From: Haoranjiania flava
Lineage (GTDB): Bacteria; Bacteroidota; Bacteroidia; Chitinophagales; Chitinophagaceae
DNA length: 64,000 nt
Reading direction: 5' to 3'
NCBI RefSeq assembly: GCF_025631005.1
Contig: NZ_JAOTPL010000017.1
Span: 6,740 to 70,739, forward strand
Shown: piece by piece, positions 18,886 through 27,011 of the stretch
How the letters are laid out: each line of letters starts with the position of its first letter
How positions within the stretch are numbered: position 1 is the first letter of the stretch
Position numbers and translations under genes: made by a program
The notes under the pieces: generated by a model
The model's database searches: none
Told to the model about the DNA's origin: nothing
Seen by the model: the letters and a program-made list of their open reading frames with translations, nothing else

Positions 18886-19416
18886 TTAATGATGTTTCCG
18901 TAGCTTTTTATACACGCTGCAATTCTTATCATGTGCGCCTTCCAGCATACCTATGCTCATGAGGAACTCATTTACAATTTCACTCCCGGTAAACAGGAAA
19001 GTTTCTTTAAATAGTTTGGTCCACGCTTCTCTTGTTTTCGGGTGATGCTGATCCAGCCAGTTGCGGAATGATCCGTATGCCTGTTGCAGTTGTTGAATGC
19101 GCCGGGCGTTTTCTATGGCTGCCCGGATCTTCAGCCGGTTGCGGATAATGCCGGCATCCTGCATCAATCTTTCAAAATCTTTTTCTGTGAAAGCAGCTAC
19201 TTTTTCTATGTTGAAGTTGTGGTAAGCCTGCCGGAAGCTGGCCTGCTTGTTTAGGATGGTAGTCCAGGAAAGGCCGGCCTGGTTTATCTCCAGCACCAGC
19301 TTTCCGAACAATTCATTATCATCTTCAATGGGGAAGCCATAATGATTATCATGGTAATCCTTGTGGACAAGGTCTTTTTCCTTTGTAATGTTTTTTACAA
19401 AATCACAGTAAGACAT
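18886..19416 (-). CDS. tag: DNA-3-methyladenine glycosylase I
   Basis: Removes 3-methyladenine from alkylated DNA to start base excision repair. 176 residues, close to E. coli Tag. The zinc-snap residues are all present: Cys4, His22 (YHDNHYG), His162 and Cys166 (HDKNC). The LEINQAGLSWTTIL block (about 42-55) with Glu43, and AGIIRNRLKIRAAIENA, are the family signatures. It lies between the beta-galactosidase and a permease, both on the same strand, with gaps of 99 and 30 bases; a shared transcript with the permease is possible. Confidence 0.95.
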   Translation of the reverse strand: MSYCDFVKNITKEKDLVHKDYHDNHYGFPIEDDNELFGKLVLEINQAGLSWTTILNKQASFRQAYHNFNIEKVAAFTEKDFERLMQDAGIIRNRLKIRAAIENARRIQQLQQAYGSFRNWLDQHHPKTREAWTKLFKETFLFTGSEIVNEFLMSIGMLEGAHDKNCSVYKKLRKHH

Positions 19417-19446
19417 GTATGCACCGTTGTTTTAATTTGCAAAAAG

Positions 19447-21138
19447 CTACACATCTTTTTCCATCCTGCTTTCGCCTTTGATATAAAAATAGAAGTATAT
19501 AAAAAAGTGTACTACGGCCATGATGTAAGCAAACATGGCAATGCCGTCCATATGCCCGGCTTTTGCGCCGTGGATATAGCCTAGTATGCCCAGCAGTAAT
19601 GTAGAGCCAAAGCCTGTAGCCGCAGTAACGCGGTAGCTTTTCCTGTGCGTTTGCATAGGCTCCTGCTTGCCTAAAATGCTCCCCCTGATGCCGCTGTACA
19701 GATACACATCCAGCCCGATCATCATCCAGGCAACAAGGCGTATCCAGGTATCTACGGGCAGGAACACCATCATGCCGAGGCAGGTAATAATGCCTAATAC
19801 AGGTATGAGCGGCACCAGCGGTGTTTTGAATTTACGTGGTGCACCAGGATTCACTTTCCTTAATACAATAATGCCTAAACAAACCAGGATAAAAGCAAAA
19901 AGGGTACCTATGCTTGTCATTTCGCCAACTACTCTGCCCGGTACAAACGCAGCAAACACGCTTACAAAAATCATAAACAGCATATTTGATTTGGCAGGCG
20001 TCCTGTACTTGGGGTGTAGCCTGGAGAAAGATTTAGGAATGAGCCCGTCGCGGCTCATGGCGTAGAATACGCGGCTTTGGCCTAAAAGCAATACCAGTAT
20101 CACCGAGGCATAGCCGAGTAAAATAGCAATGATGATGCTTGTGTTCAGCCAGGGATAAGCAGCCACTATTTTACCGTCTGCACCTGCGTTGCCCATGTGC
20201 TCAATAGCAATAGCAACCGGTGCCAGATGATCCCCGCCGCTCTCGCCTTTGAAAGCCGAATAATGCGCCACGCCTACCATAACATAAGAAAACAATACGT
20301 ACAATACTGTACAGATCAGCAGGGAGCCGAGGATCCCTATCGGCATAGACCGCCCCGGGTTTTTGGTTTCCTGCGCCGCGGTTGAGACCGCATCAAAACC
20401 AATGTAGGCAAAGAACACAATGGCAGCAGCACGGATCACACCCGTCCAGCCAAATTCGCCAAAAGTACCCGTGTTCTCCGGTATCAGGGGAACAAGGTTT
20501 TCTGTACGTACATATTTAAAACCTACAAATATAAAAACCAATACAATAGCCACTTTCAATATTACAATGATGGTATTGACCAGCGCAGACTCTGAGGTGC
20601 CGCGAATCAATAACAAAGACATGACGGTAACAATAAACACAGCAGGAAGGTTAATGATGCCTGCCGCTCCTGTGGAGGTAACGTCAAAAGGGGTGATCAT
20701 AAGCTGTTCGGGCAAAGCAACGCCATAGCTGGAAAATAATTTTCCCAGGTAACCCGACCAGCTCGAAGCAACTGTAGCAGAGCCAACGGCATATTCCAAA
20801 ACCAGGTCCCAACCGATGATCCAGGCTATAAATTCACCCATAGTAGCATAGGAATAGGTGTATGCACTGCCGGAAATAGGGATCATGGAAGCAAACTCAG
20901 CATAACATAATCCGGCAAAGGCACAGCCCAATGCAGCTATAACAAAAGAGATCATAATACCAGCGCCTGCGTGATTGGCCGCGGCCATGCCGGTGATGGA
21001 AAACAGGCCCGCCCCGATAATAGCGCCTATGCCCAATGCTATCAGCGCCCCGGAACTGAGCGTTTTTTTGAGGCCATGCTCAGATTCTTCAGATTCTAAT
21101 ATCAGGGAAGAGATTGACTTTTTTGAAAATAAACTCAT
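19447..21138 (-). CDS. APC-superfamily amino acid permease
   Basis: 563 residues with about 12-14 membrane segments. The first helix has GALIALGIGAIIGAGLFSIT, the broken-helix glycine motif of APC transporters, and the loop FIGFDAVSTAAQETKNPGRS (about 245-265) is typical of the cationic amino acid transporter (CAT/YfnA-like) branch. It probably imports amino acids with protons. The last segments (about 510-560) extend beyond the usual core. Located just upstream of tag on the same strand. Substrate range uncertain. Confidence 0.9.
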   Translation of the reverse strand: MSLFSKKSISSLILESEESEHGLKKTLSSGALIALGIGAIIGAGLFSITGMAAANHAGAGIMISFVIAALGCAFAGLCYAEFASMIPISGSAYTYSYATMGEFIAWIIGWDLVLEYAVGSATVASSWSGYLGKLFSSYGVALPEQLMITPFDVTSTGAAGIINLPAVFIVTVMSLLLIRGTSESALVNTIIVILKVAIVLVFIFVGFKYVRTENLVPLIPENTGTFGEFGWTGVIRAAAIVFFAYIGFDAVSTAAQETKNPGRSMPIGILGSLLICTVLYVLFSYVMVGVAHYSAFKGESGGDHLAPVAIAIEHMGNAGADGKIVAAYPWLNTSIIIAILLGYASVILVLLLGQSRVFYAMSRDGLIPKSFSRLHPKYRTPAKSNMLFMIFVSVFAAFVPGRVVGEMTSIGTLFAFILVCLGIIVLRKVNPGAPRKFKTPLVPLIPVLGIITCLGMMVFLPVDTWIRLVAWMMIGLDVYLYSGIRGSILGKQEPMQTHRKSYRVTAATGFGSTLLLGILGYIHGAKAGHMDGIAMFAYIMAVVHFFIYFYFYIKGESRMEKDV

Positions 21139-21260
21139 TTGCTGTTATTTTAGATATTATAGGCAAAATAAAGACTATTTTTATAAAATATTTTAATTAA
21201 CACTTATTTTCTTAAAAATATGAATTACTGTATATTGCAAGGCTTAAATATTATTCTCCA

Positions 21261-22640
21261 ATGAACAAAAGATCGTTAGGATTACTGGCTGTGCTTGTTT
21301 TTACAGTTGTAGCCATACTTCATCTATTAGATGTAAGAAACTGGGTTAACATCAACGATACGGTGTTGTTTACTTCGCGTTGGTTTTTTATAGCGGTAAT
21401 CGTGCTGTTTGCTTTTTTAAAAAGATCGCTCACTACCTGGATACTTGTTGCCATGGCCATAGGTGTGGAAATAGGTATGGATTTTCCTGCTTTTTCACAG
21501 AATCTTGCTTTTTTAAGCAAAATATTTTTGCGGATGGTAAAGACTATTGTGGCGCCTTTGCTGTTCTCCACCCTGGTGGTGGGCATTGCCAGCCACAGCA
21601 ACCTGAAGCAGGTAGGAAGAATGGGGTGGAAATCCCTTTTGTATTTTGAGGTTGTTACTACAATAGCGCTGCTCATAGGTTTGTTGTTCATCAATATTAC
21701 CAAGGCAGGTGTGGGTATTGAAATTCCGCCACAACTTCTTTCAGAGCTGCCAAAATCAGTACCCAAGACCTGGCAGGATCATATTATTGATATTTTCCCG
21801 GAAAATATTATCCGGTCTATCTATGAAGGAAATGTATTGCCTATTGTTGTATTCAGCGTGCTGTTTGGCATTGCCATGGCTATGCTCAATGAAACCAAGA
21901 AAAGGCCAATGCTGCAGTTTGCAGAAAGCCTTTCGGAAATCATGTTTAAGTTCACCAATCTGGTTATGCTTTTTGCGCCGTTCGGTGTGGGTGCGGCTAT
22001 TTCCGTTACGGTGGGGCATTTGGGCATAGATATACTCAAAAACCTGGGTATGTTGCTCATCACTCTATACCTGGCATTGCTGTTCTTCCTGGCTTTTGTA
22101 ATAGCGCCTATACTCTTTTTTATTGCCAAAGTGCCGCTGAAACAATTCATCAAAGCGGTGAAAGAGCCCGTATCCATTGCCTTTGCCACTACCAGTTCAG
22201 ATTCGGCATTGCCTATTGCCCTGGAAAATATGGAAAAATTCGGTGTGCCCAGGAAGATCGTCTCTTTTGTAATACCTACAGGCTATACCTTTAACCTGGA
22301 TGGCACTACGCTGTATCTGTCTCTTGCCGCGGTATTTGTAGCCCAGGCGGCGGGCATGAATTTATCTTTCGGAGAGCAGTTTATGATCGGCTTGTCGCTG
22401 ATGCTTACCAGTAAAGGCGTGGCTGCCGTGCCGCGGGCATCGCTGGTGATACTGATTGCTACTGCACAGACATTTAATTTTCCTATATGGCCTATTATGG
22501 CTATTTATGGTATTGATGAGCTGATGGATATGGCCAGGACTTCGGTGAACGTCATCGGTAATACACTGGCGAGCGTGGTAATCGCCAGGTGGGAAAACGA
22601 GTTTGACGATAAGAAAGCGCTGGCATTTGAGGCTGATTAA
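21261..22640 (+). CDS. dicarboxylate/amino acid:cation symporter
   Basis: 459 residues of the DAACS (GltP/DctA) family, which imports glutamate, aspartate or C4-dicarboxylates with Na+ or H+. The hairpin 1 serine-rich motif TTSSDSALPIAL (about 310-321), the helix 7 GYTFNLDGTTLYL (about 340-352) and the hairpin 2 LTSKGVAAVP (about 383-392) are clear; DELMDMARTSVNVIGN contains the substrate-binding Asp and Asn of helix 8. An extra N-terminal hydrophobic pair (1-75) precedes the core. Divergent from the APC permease; 122 bases separate the starts. Confidence 0.93.
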   Translation: MNKRSLGLLAVLVFTVVAILHLLDVRNWVNINDTVLFTSRWFFIAVIVLFAFLKRSLTTWILVAMAIGVEIGMDFPAFSQNLAFLSKIFLRMVKTIVAPLLFSTLVVGIASHSNLKQVGRMGWKSLLYFEVVTTIALLIGLLFINITKAGVGIEIPPQLLSELPKSVPKTWQDHIIDIFPENIIRSIYEGNVLPIVVFSVLFGIAMAMLNETKKRPMLQFAESLSEIMFKFTNLVMLFAPFGVGAAISVTVGHLGIDILKNLGMLLITLYLALLFFLAFVIAPILFFIAKVPLKQFIKAVKEPVSIAFATTSSDSALPIALENMEKFGVPRKIVSFVIPTGYTFNLDGTTLYLSLAAVFVAQAAGMNLSFGEQFMIGLSLMLTSKGVAAVPRASLVILIATAQTFNFPIWPIMAIYGIDELMDMARTSVNVIGNTLASVVIARWENEFDDKKALAFEAD

Positions 22641-22714
22641 TAACATTGAGCATGCTAAAAATATAAATTATTGTGATGGATAATTATTATTTTCGCTTGC
22701 CGAAATAAATATGT

Positions 22715-23698
22715 ATGCTTAAGTTTTTCAGGGTTATATGTTTACTTATCTCTTCTGTATTTGCACTGGAGGCAATAGCACGCCCTGTAACCGTGAAAGC
22801 TAAACTCACAGACCAGTACGGCAGGTCTGTAAAGAACCTGAAGATACAATGCAAGACTCCGCAGGGAATGATAGACATACCGTTTACTTACGATAAGCTT
22901 ACCAATATTTCCTTTACTGCCGGCATGGGAGACTCATTGTTCATCAGCGGCTTTGAGTATAAAAGAGTACATCGCACCACAACTGAAAATATACTGAAAA
23001 AGAAACATGTTGAACTGCCAAAACCTTTCTATTTTACAGACCTGGTAAACCCGCAGTTTTACATTCATTACGGCGGGCTATGGTTGTTGCTGTTTATTGT
23101 GTTTGCTGAAACAGGGCTGTTTTTCGGCTTTTTTCTGCCCGGCGATTCCCTGCTATTCATCTCCGGTGTGGTCAGTCAGAACCTGGCGAAATCTTTTATT
23201 GATACCGGCAGTGATTTCGGGAACCTGCTTCTGGTGATTGTATTAATATTCATAGCAGGATTCCTGGGCGATTGGGTAGGATATACTTCCGGCGCGCGAG
23301 GCAGGTATATTTTTTACAGGATGAAGGATACCTGGTATTTCAAACGGAGATATCTGGACGATGCTAAAATATTTTATCGTAAACACGGACACATAGCCAT
23401 TGTACTTGCCAGGTTTTTTCCCATACTCAGAACCTTTGCACCTATTGTTGCCGGGATCGTAAGAATGGAAAAGAAGAAGTTTATGTTTTATAATGCATTG
23501 GGATGCGCCTGCTGGGTGATCTTGCTGGTTGGAGGCGGACATTATCTGGATGCATATATCCGGGAAACTTTTCATTTTGAATTGAAAGACCACCTGGAAA
23601 TGATCATTGTAGGCCTGATAATAATAACTACAGCGCCTGTATTGTATAAAATGATCAGGCCTACAAGGCCGGGATCAAGGAAAATTATTAAGAAATAA
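22715..23698 (+). CDS. DedA family membrane protein with exported N-terminal domain
   Basis: 327 residues. The C-terminal 220 are a DedA/SNARE-associated domain: FFGFFLPGDSLLFISGVV (about 131-148), and ARFFPILRTFAPIVAGI (about 234-250) with the conserved arginine. DedA proteins are linked to undecaprenyl-phosphate or phospholipid flipping. Ahead of it is a signal peptide (MLKFFRVICLLISSVFALEAIA) and about 85 residues of beta-rich sequence with DQYGRSVKNLKIQCKTPQG, resembling a carboxypeptidase-regulatory or TonB-plug-like fold. That extension is unusual for DedA. Four bases separate it from the HAD gene, so they form an operon. Confidence 0.88.
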   Translation: MLKFFRVICLLISSVFALEAIARPVTVKAKLTDQYGRSVKNLKIQCKTPQGMIDIPFTYDKLTNISFTAGMGDSLFISGFEYKRVHRTTTENILKKKHVELPKPFYFTDLVNPQFYIHYGGLWLLLFIVFAETGLFFGFFLPGDSLLFISGVVSQNLAKSFIDTGSDFGNLLLVIVLIFIAGFLGDWVGYTSGARGRYIFYRMKDTWYFKRRYLDDAKIFYRKHGHIAIVLARFFPILRTFAPIVAGIVRMEKKKFMFYNALGCACWVILLVGGGHYLDAYIRETFHFELKDHLEMIIVGLIIITTAPVLYKMIRPTRPGSRKIIKK

Positions 23699-23702
23699 GT
23701 AT

Positions 23703-24359
23703 ATGGCACAAATAACTACGGTGATTTTTGATATGGACGGGCTGCTCATAGACAGTGAGCCATTGTGGAAAGAAGCCGCAGATGAGGTTTTTGATGAGCT
23801 GGATATTCTGCTTACGAAGGAACAGTACCTGCACACGACCGGCATGCGCACCTATGAATTCCTGGAATACTGGCTGAGAGAACATGAACAACCGCTGGAC
23901 GATATAGGATTTTTACACAATAAGATCGTAGAAATAGTTATTGCCAAGATCAATCAAAGAGGCGAACCCATGAAAGGTGCCCTGGCGCTGATCCGGTCTT
24001 TTAAGGCAGCAGGCTTTAAAATTGGCATTGCATCTTCTTCACCGATAAATATGATAGAAGCCGTGGTGCAGAAGATGGGCATCGGCGATATGGTAGACGT
24101 ATTGTCTTCGGCTGAAGACCTGGACTATGGCAAGCCGCATCCGCAGGTATTTATGGAATGTGCCAAAGCATTGGGTGTACGTGCCGATAGTTGCATTGTA
24201 TTTGAAGATTCATTTCATGGCATGATAGCGGCTAAGGCCGCGCGGATGTACTGTGTGGTGGTGCCGGCTCCCGAGTTGTTCCATGAAAAGCGCTGGTTTG
24301 CTGCCGATCAGAAATTATACAGCCTGGAAGATTTTGACATGCACAGCTTCAACGGTTGA
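23703..24359 (+). CDS. HAD-superfamily phosphatase (beta-PGM/HxpB-like)
   Basis: 218 residues of HAD subfamily IA. Motif I is FDMDGLLIDSE with nucleophile Asp10 and Asp12; the cap domain covers about 18-85; motif II IASSS (about 105-109); the conserved Lys in YGKPHPQVF; and motif IV VFEDSFHGMIAA. The DGLLIDSE and KPHPxVF pattern matches hexitol phosphatase HxpB/YniC and beta-phosphoglucomutase-like enzymes that act on sugar phosphates. Exact substrate unknown. Cotranscribed with the upstream DedA gene. Confidence 0.9.
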   Translation: MAQITTVIFDMDGLLIDSEPLWKEAADEVFDELDILLTKEQYLHTTGMRTYEFLEYWLREHEQPLDDIGFLHNKIVEIVIAKINQRGEPMKGALALIRSFKAAGFKIGIASSSPINMIEAVVQKMGIGDMVDVLSSAEDLDYGKPHPQVFMECAKALGVRADSCIVFEDSFHGMIAAKAARMYCVVVPAPELFHEKRWFAADQKLYSLEDFDMHSFNG

Positions 24360-24422
24360 TAATGCAGCCGCGGTGCAGGTTAATTTTTTTATCACTTTAA
24401 TGTGTAAATTAAAAAAATCTAT

Positions 24423-24430
24423 TACTTTTG
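24423..24430 (+). promoter_or_regulatory. -7 box before small DUF5679-like gene
   Basis: TACTTTTG matches TAnnTTTG and lies 55 bases before the ATG at 24486. Confidence 0.45.
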
Positions 24431-24485
24431 GTAAGTATTAGGTTAAAATATTCACTTATTTTATAATCTTAAAATTTAAAAATTC

Positions 24486-24692
24486 ATGGATACTTCAAAA
24501 ATGATTAAAGCTTATTGCTTAAAGACAAAAGAAAAAGACGTGCCAATGCAGGATGCAGTGATCTCTAAAACTTCAAGAGGGGGCTACATAGCTAAAGGAC
24601 ACGATGGTAAAGGAAATAAAATGAGTGCTATACTTGGTGAAGCCAAAGCTTTACAGGCTATCAAAGACGGTGTTGCCAAGCAGGAATTTTAA
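24486..24692 (+). CDS. small protein resembling DUF5679 without its zinc cysteines
   Basis: 68 residues, charged and soluble. The pattern KAYCLKTKEKDVPMQDAV then GGYIAKGHDGKGNKMSAI lines up with the DUF5679 zinc-ribbon layout AYCxxC...G.xCxxCG.KM, but three of the four cysteines are Thr, His/Asp and Gly/Asn here; only Cys11 remains. The relation is my reading by eye and needs a profile search. The gene has its own -7 box and a strong terminator, so it is probably expressed as a single small mRNA. Function unknown. Confidence 0.75.
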   Translation: MDTSKMIKAYCLKTKEKDVPMQDAVISKTSRGGYIAKGHDGKGNKMSAILGEAKALQAIKDGVAKQEF

Positions 24693-24714
24693 TAATCACC
24701 CGCAGAAATAATAG

Positions 24715-24744
24715 AGCCGGCTTCGTTCAGAGGCCGGCTTTTTA
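24715..24744 (+). terminator. terminator of the small DUF5679-like gene
   Basis: AGCCGGC (24715-24721) pairs with GCCGGCT (24733-24739) followed by TTTTAT. Confidence 0.85.
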
Positions 24745-24763
24745 TATGTGGTATGGTATGCTG

Positions 24764-26779
24764 TTAGCCAAAGGCTCTCTTCAGCAGGCTTTCTACTTTT
24801 GGTTCACAGCCTCTGAAATCTTTATAGAGCTCCATAGGATCTTTGCTGCCGCCGGATGACAACAGGATTTTGAACCTGGCAGCAATTTCCGGGTTAAAAA
24901 TACCATGCTCTTTAAAATACCGGAAAGCATCTGCATCCAGCACTTCAGCCCATTTGTAAGAATAGTATCCCGCTGAATAACCCCCCTGGAAAATGTGCGA
25001 AAAGCTCGGGCTGACGGCTGTTTCAGGATTGGCCGGGTACAGGTGGGTAGCCTTTGTTTCCTCTGTCTCAAAAATTTTTACATCGTTTACCTTATCGGGG
25101 TCTATATGGTAAGCCATATCCAACAGGCCAAAGCCCAGTTGCCGCAATGTCTGGTAACCTTCCATAAAACTTTTACTTTGTGCTATTTTTTCAATTTTCA
25201 CATCAGGGAGTACTTCGCCGGTGCGGTAATCTTTGGCAAAGGTTTTCAGGAACTCGGGCTCATAGCAATAATTTTCCAGGAACTGCGAGGGGAGCTCCAC
25301 AAAATCCCATTTCACAGATGTGCCCGACAGGTTGGGGTATTGGGTATCTGCCAGGATTCCATGCAGTGCATGGCCAAACTCATGAAACAAAGTGGTTACT
25401 TCCTGGAAAGTAAGCAGGCTGGGCGTTTCAGCGGTAGGTTTGGTAAAATTGCATACGATGGAGATGTGTGGCCTGTAGTCCTTACCGCCTTTTTTGTATT
25501 GCGGCTTATAGCTGGTCATCCAGGCGCCGGCACGTTTACCTTTCCTCGGGTGATAGTCGGTGTAAAGCAGAGCTTTGTATTTACCGCTCTCTACAACCTC
25601 ATATGTTTTTACTTCCGGATGATATTTTGGAATGTCGTTTCTTTCAGAAAACCTTATTCCGAAAAGTTTTTCTGCCAAACCGAAAACCGCTTCTTCCACT
25701 TTCTCCAACTGGAAATAAGGTTTCAGTTCCTCATCATTCAAATCAAATTTTTGCTTACGCAGTTTTTCGGCATAGAAAGCATGATCCCAGCTTTGCATTT
25801 CTTCAATTCCGTCAGCCTTTGCAAGGGCTTTGAGTTCATCAATTTCTTTTTGAGCAAAAGGTGCAGCTTTTTCAAGCAATTCATTCAGGAATTTATAGAC
25901 TTGTGCAGGTGATTTGGCCATACGTTCTTCCAGCACATAAGCGGCAAAGTTTTCGTAGCCGAGCAATTGAGCTTTTTGTTTACGCAATTGAATGATTTCT
26001 TTGATCAGGTTTTGGTTGTCAAATTCGCCGTCGTCGAAAGATTTTTTACCGTTTGCCAGTACCAGTTCTTTCCTCAGTTCCCTGTTTTCGGCATAGGTTA
26101 TGGCAGGGATGTAGCTGGGATATTGCAGCGTGATCACGTACCCTTCAAGGTTTCTTTCTCTGGCCTCTTCTGCATATTGCTGTAATACAGGCTCGGGAAT
26201 GCCTTGAAGGAGTGATCTGGCGGTAATGTGTTTGTAATAAGCATTGGTGGCTGCCAGTACATGCTGGCCGAATTGCAGTGACTTCAAAGACAGGTCCCTG
26301 TTGATGGCTTCCAGCTTCTTTTTATCTTCATCGTTGAGCAACGCACCGCTGCGTACAAAACCTTTGTAAGTTTCATTCAGCAGCATTTGCTGTTCTTCAT
26401 TGAGGTTGTATTTTTCTTTTTCGCCGTAAACTTTTTTTATGCGTTCGAATAATTTGGTGTTTTGCGAGATTTTAGATGAAAATTCGGTCAGCAAAGGTGA
26501 AACTTCCTGTGCAATTTTCTGTATTTCATCATTGGTTTCGGCCGAATTAAGGTTAAAAAAGATATTCGACACCACCTCCAGTTTTTCGCCGGAATAGGCT
26601 AAAGCTTCTATTGTATTTTCAAAACTTGCCTCTTCGCCGTTTTCAGTTATGGCATCAATCTCCTTTTCAGATACAGCGATCAATTCTTTAAATGCAGGCA
26701 GGAAATCTTCCTGCTTTATTTTATCAAACGGCGCTGCATTTTCAGGGGTATTGAAAGACTGAAGAAGGATATTATTCAT
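24764..26779 (-). CDS. dcp: M3 family oligopeptidase / dipeptidyl carboxypeptidase
   Basis: 671 residues, the usual length for PrlC/Dcp zinc peptidases. TLFHEFGHALHGI (about 458-470) contains the HExxH zinc site, and the distal glutamate ligand follows about 25 residues later in WDFVELPSQFLENY. No signal peptide, so it is cytoplasmic and digests peptides after proteolysis or uptake. FSHIFQGGYSAGYYSYKWAE near the C-terminus is the family's substrate-binding Gly/Tyr segment. Dcp and oligopeptidase A cannot be separated with certainty. Single gene. Confidence 0.94.
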   Translation of the reverse strand: MNNILLQSFNTPENAAPFDKIKQEDFLPAFKELIAVSEKEIDAITENGEEASFENTIEALAYSGEKLEVVSNIFFNLNSAETNDEIQKIAQEVSPLLTEFSSKISQNTKLFERIKKVYGEKEKYNLNEEQQMLLNETYKGFVRSGALLNDEDKKKLEAINRDLSLKSLQFGQHVLAATNAYYKHITARSLLQGIPEPVLQQYAEEARERNLEGYVITLQYPSYIPAITYAENRELRKELVLANGKKSFDDGEFDNQNLIKEIIQLRKQKAQLLGYENFAAYVLEERMAKSPAQVYKFLNELLEKAAPFAQKEIDELKALAKADGIEEMQSWDHAFYAEKLRKQKFDLNDEELKPYFQLEKVEEAVFGLAEKLFGIRFSERNDIPKYHPEVKTYEVVESGKYKALLYTDYHPRKGKRAGAWMTSYKPQYKKGGKDYRPHISIVCNFTKPTAETPSLLTFQEVTTLFHEFGHALHGILADTQYPNLSGTSVKWDFVELPSQFLENYCYEPEFLKTFAKDYRTGEVLPDVKIEKIAQSKSFMEGYQTLRQLGFGLLDMAYHIDPDKVNDVKIFETEETKATHLYPANPETAVSPSFSHIFQGGYSAGYYSYKWAEVLDADAFRYFKEHGIFNPEIAARFKILLSSGGSKDPMELYKDFRGCEPKVESLLKRAFG

Positions 26780-26838
26780 ATTTTTTTTGTATTAATTTTT
26801 AAGGTGCAAATGTACAAAAACGTTGGTGATTAATTGTC

Positions 26839-26872
26839 TTGCAGGCAGGTGCCTGCAGGCGCTTGCCTGCAA
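26839..26872. repeat. GC-rich palindrome
   Basis: TTGCAGGCA (26839-26847) and TGCCTGCAA (26864-26872) flank CCTGCAGG. It is a compact hairpin in a 232-base A/T-rich gap upstream of the M3 peptidase gene, with no T run, so it is more like a REP-type element than a terminator. Confidence 0.55.
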
Positions 26873-26975
26873 TTATCTATGCAGCAACGTGTGATTATTT
26901 AAAACAATTAACAAGTAGTTGTTTGAAAAAGAACAGCTCGCTATTAAAATAAGCGCGCACTTTTATAAAAAAAGG

Positions 26976-26995
26976 AACGCGCCTCGTGGCGCGTT
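26976..26995 (-). terminator. terminator of ABC-F gene
   Basis: AACGCGCC (26976-26983) pairs with GGCGCGTT (26988-26995). On the minus strand a run of T follows after CC, 17 bases past the ABC-F stop. Confidence 0.88.
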
Positions 26996-27011
26996 GATAT
27001 GATCATTATTT

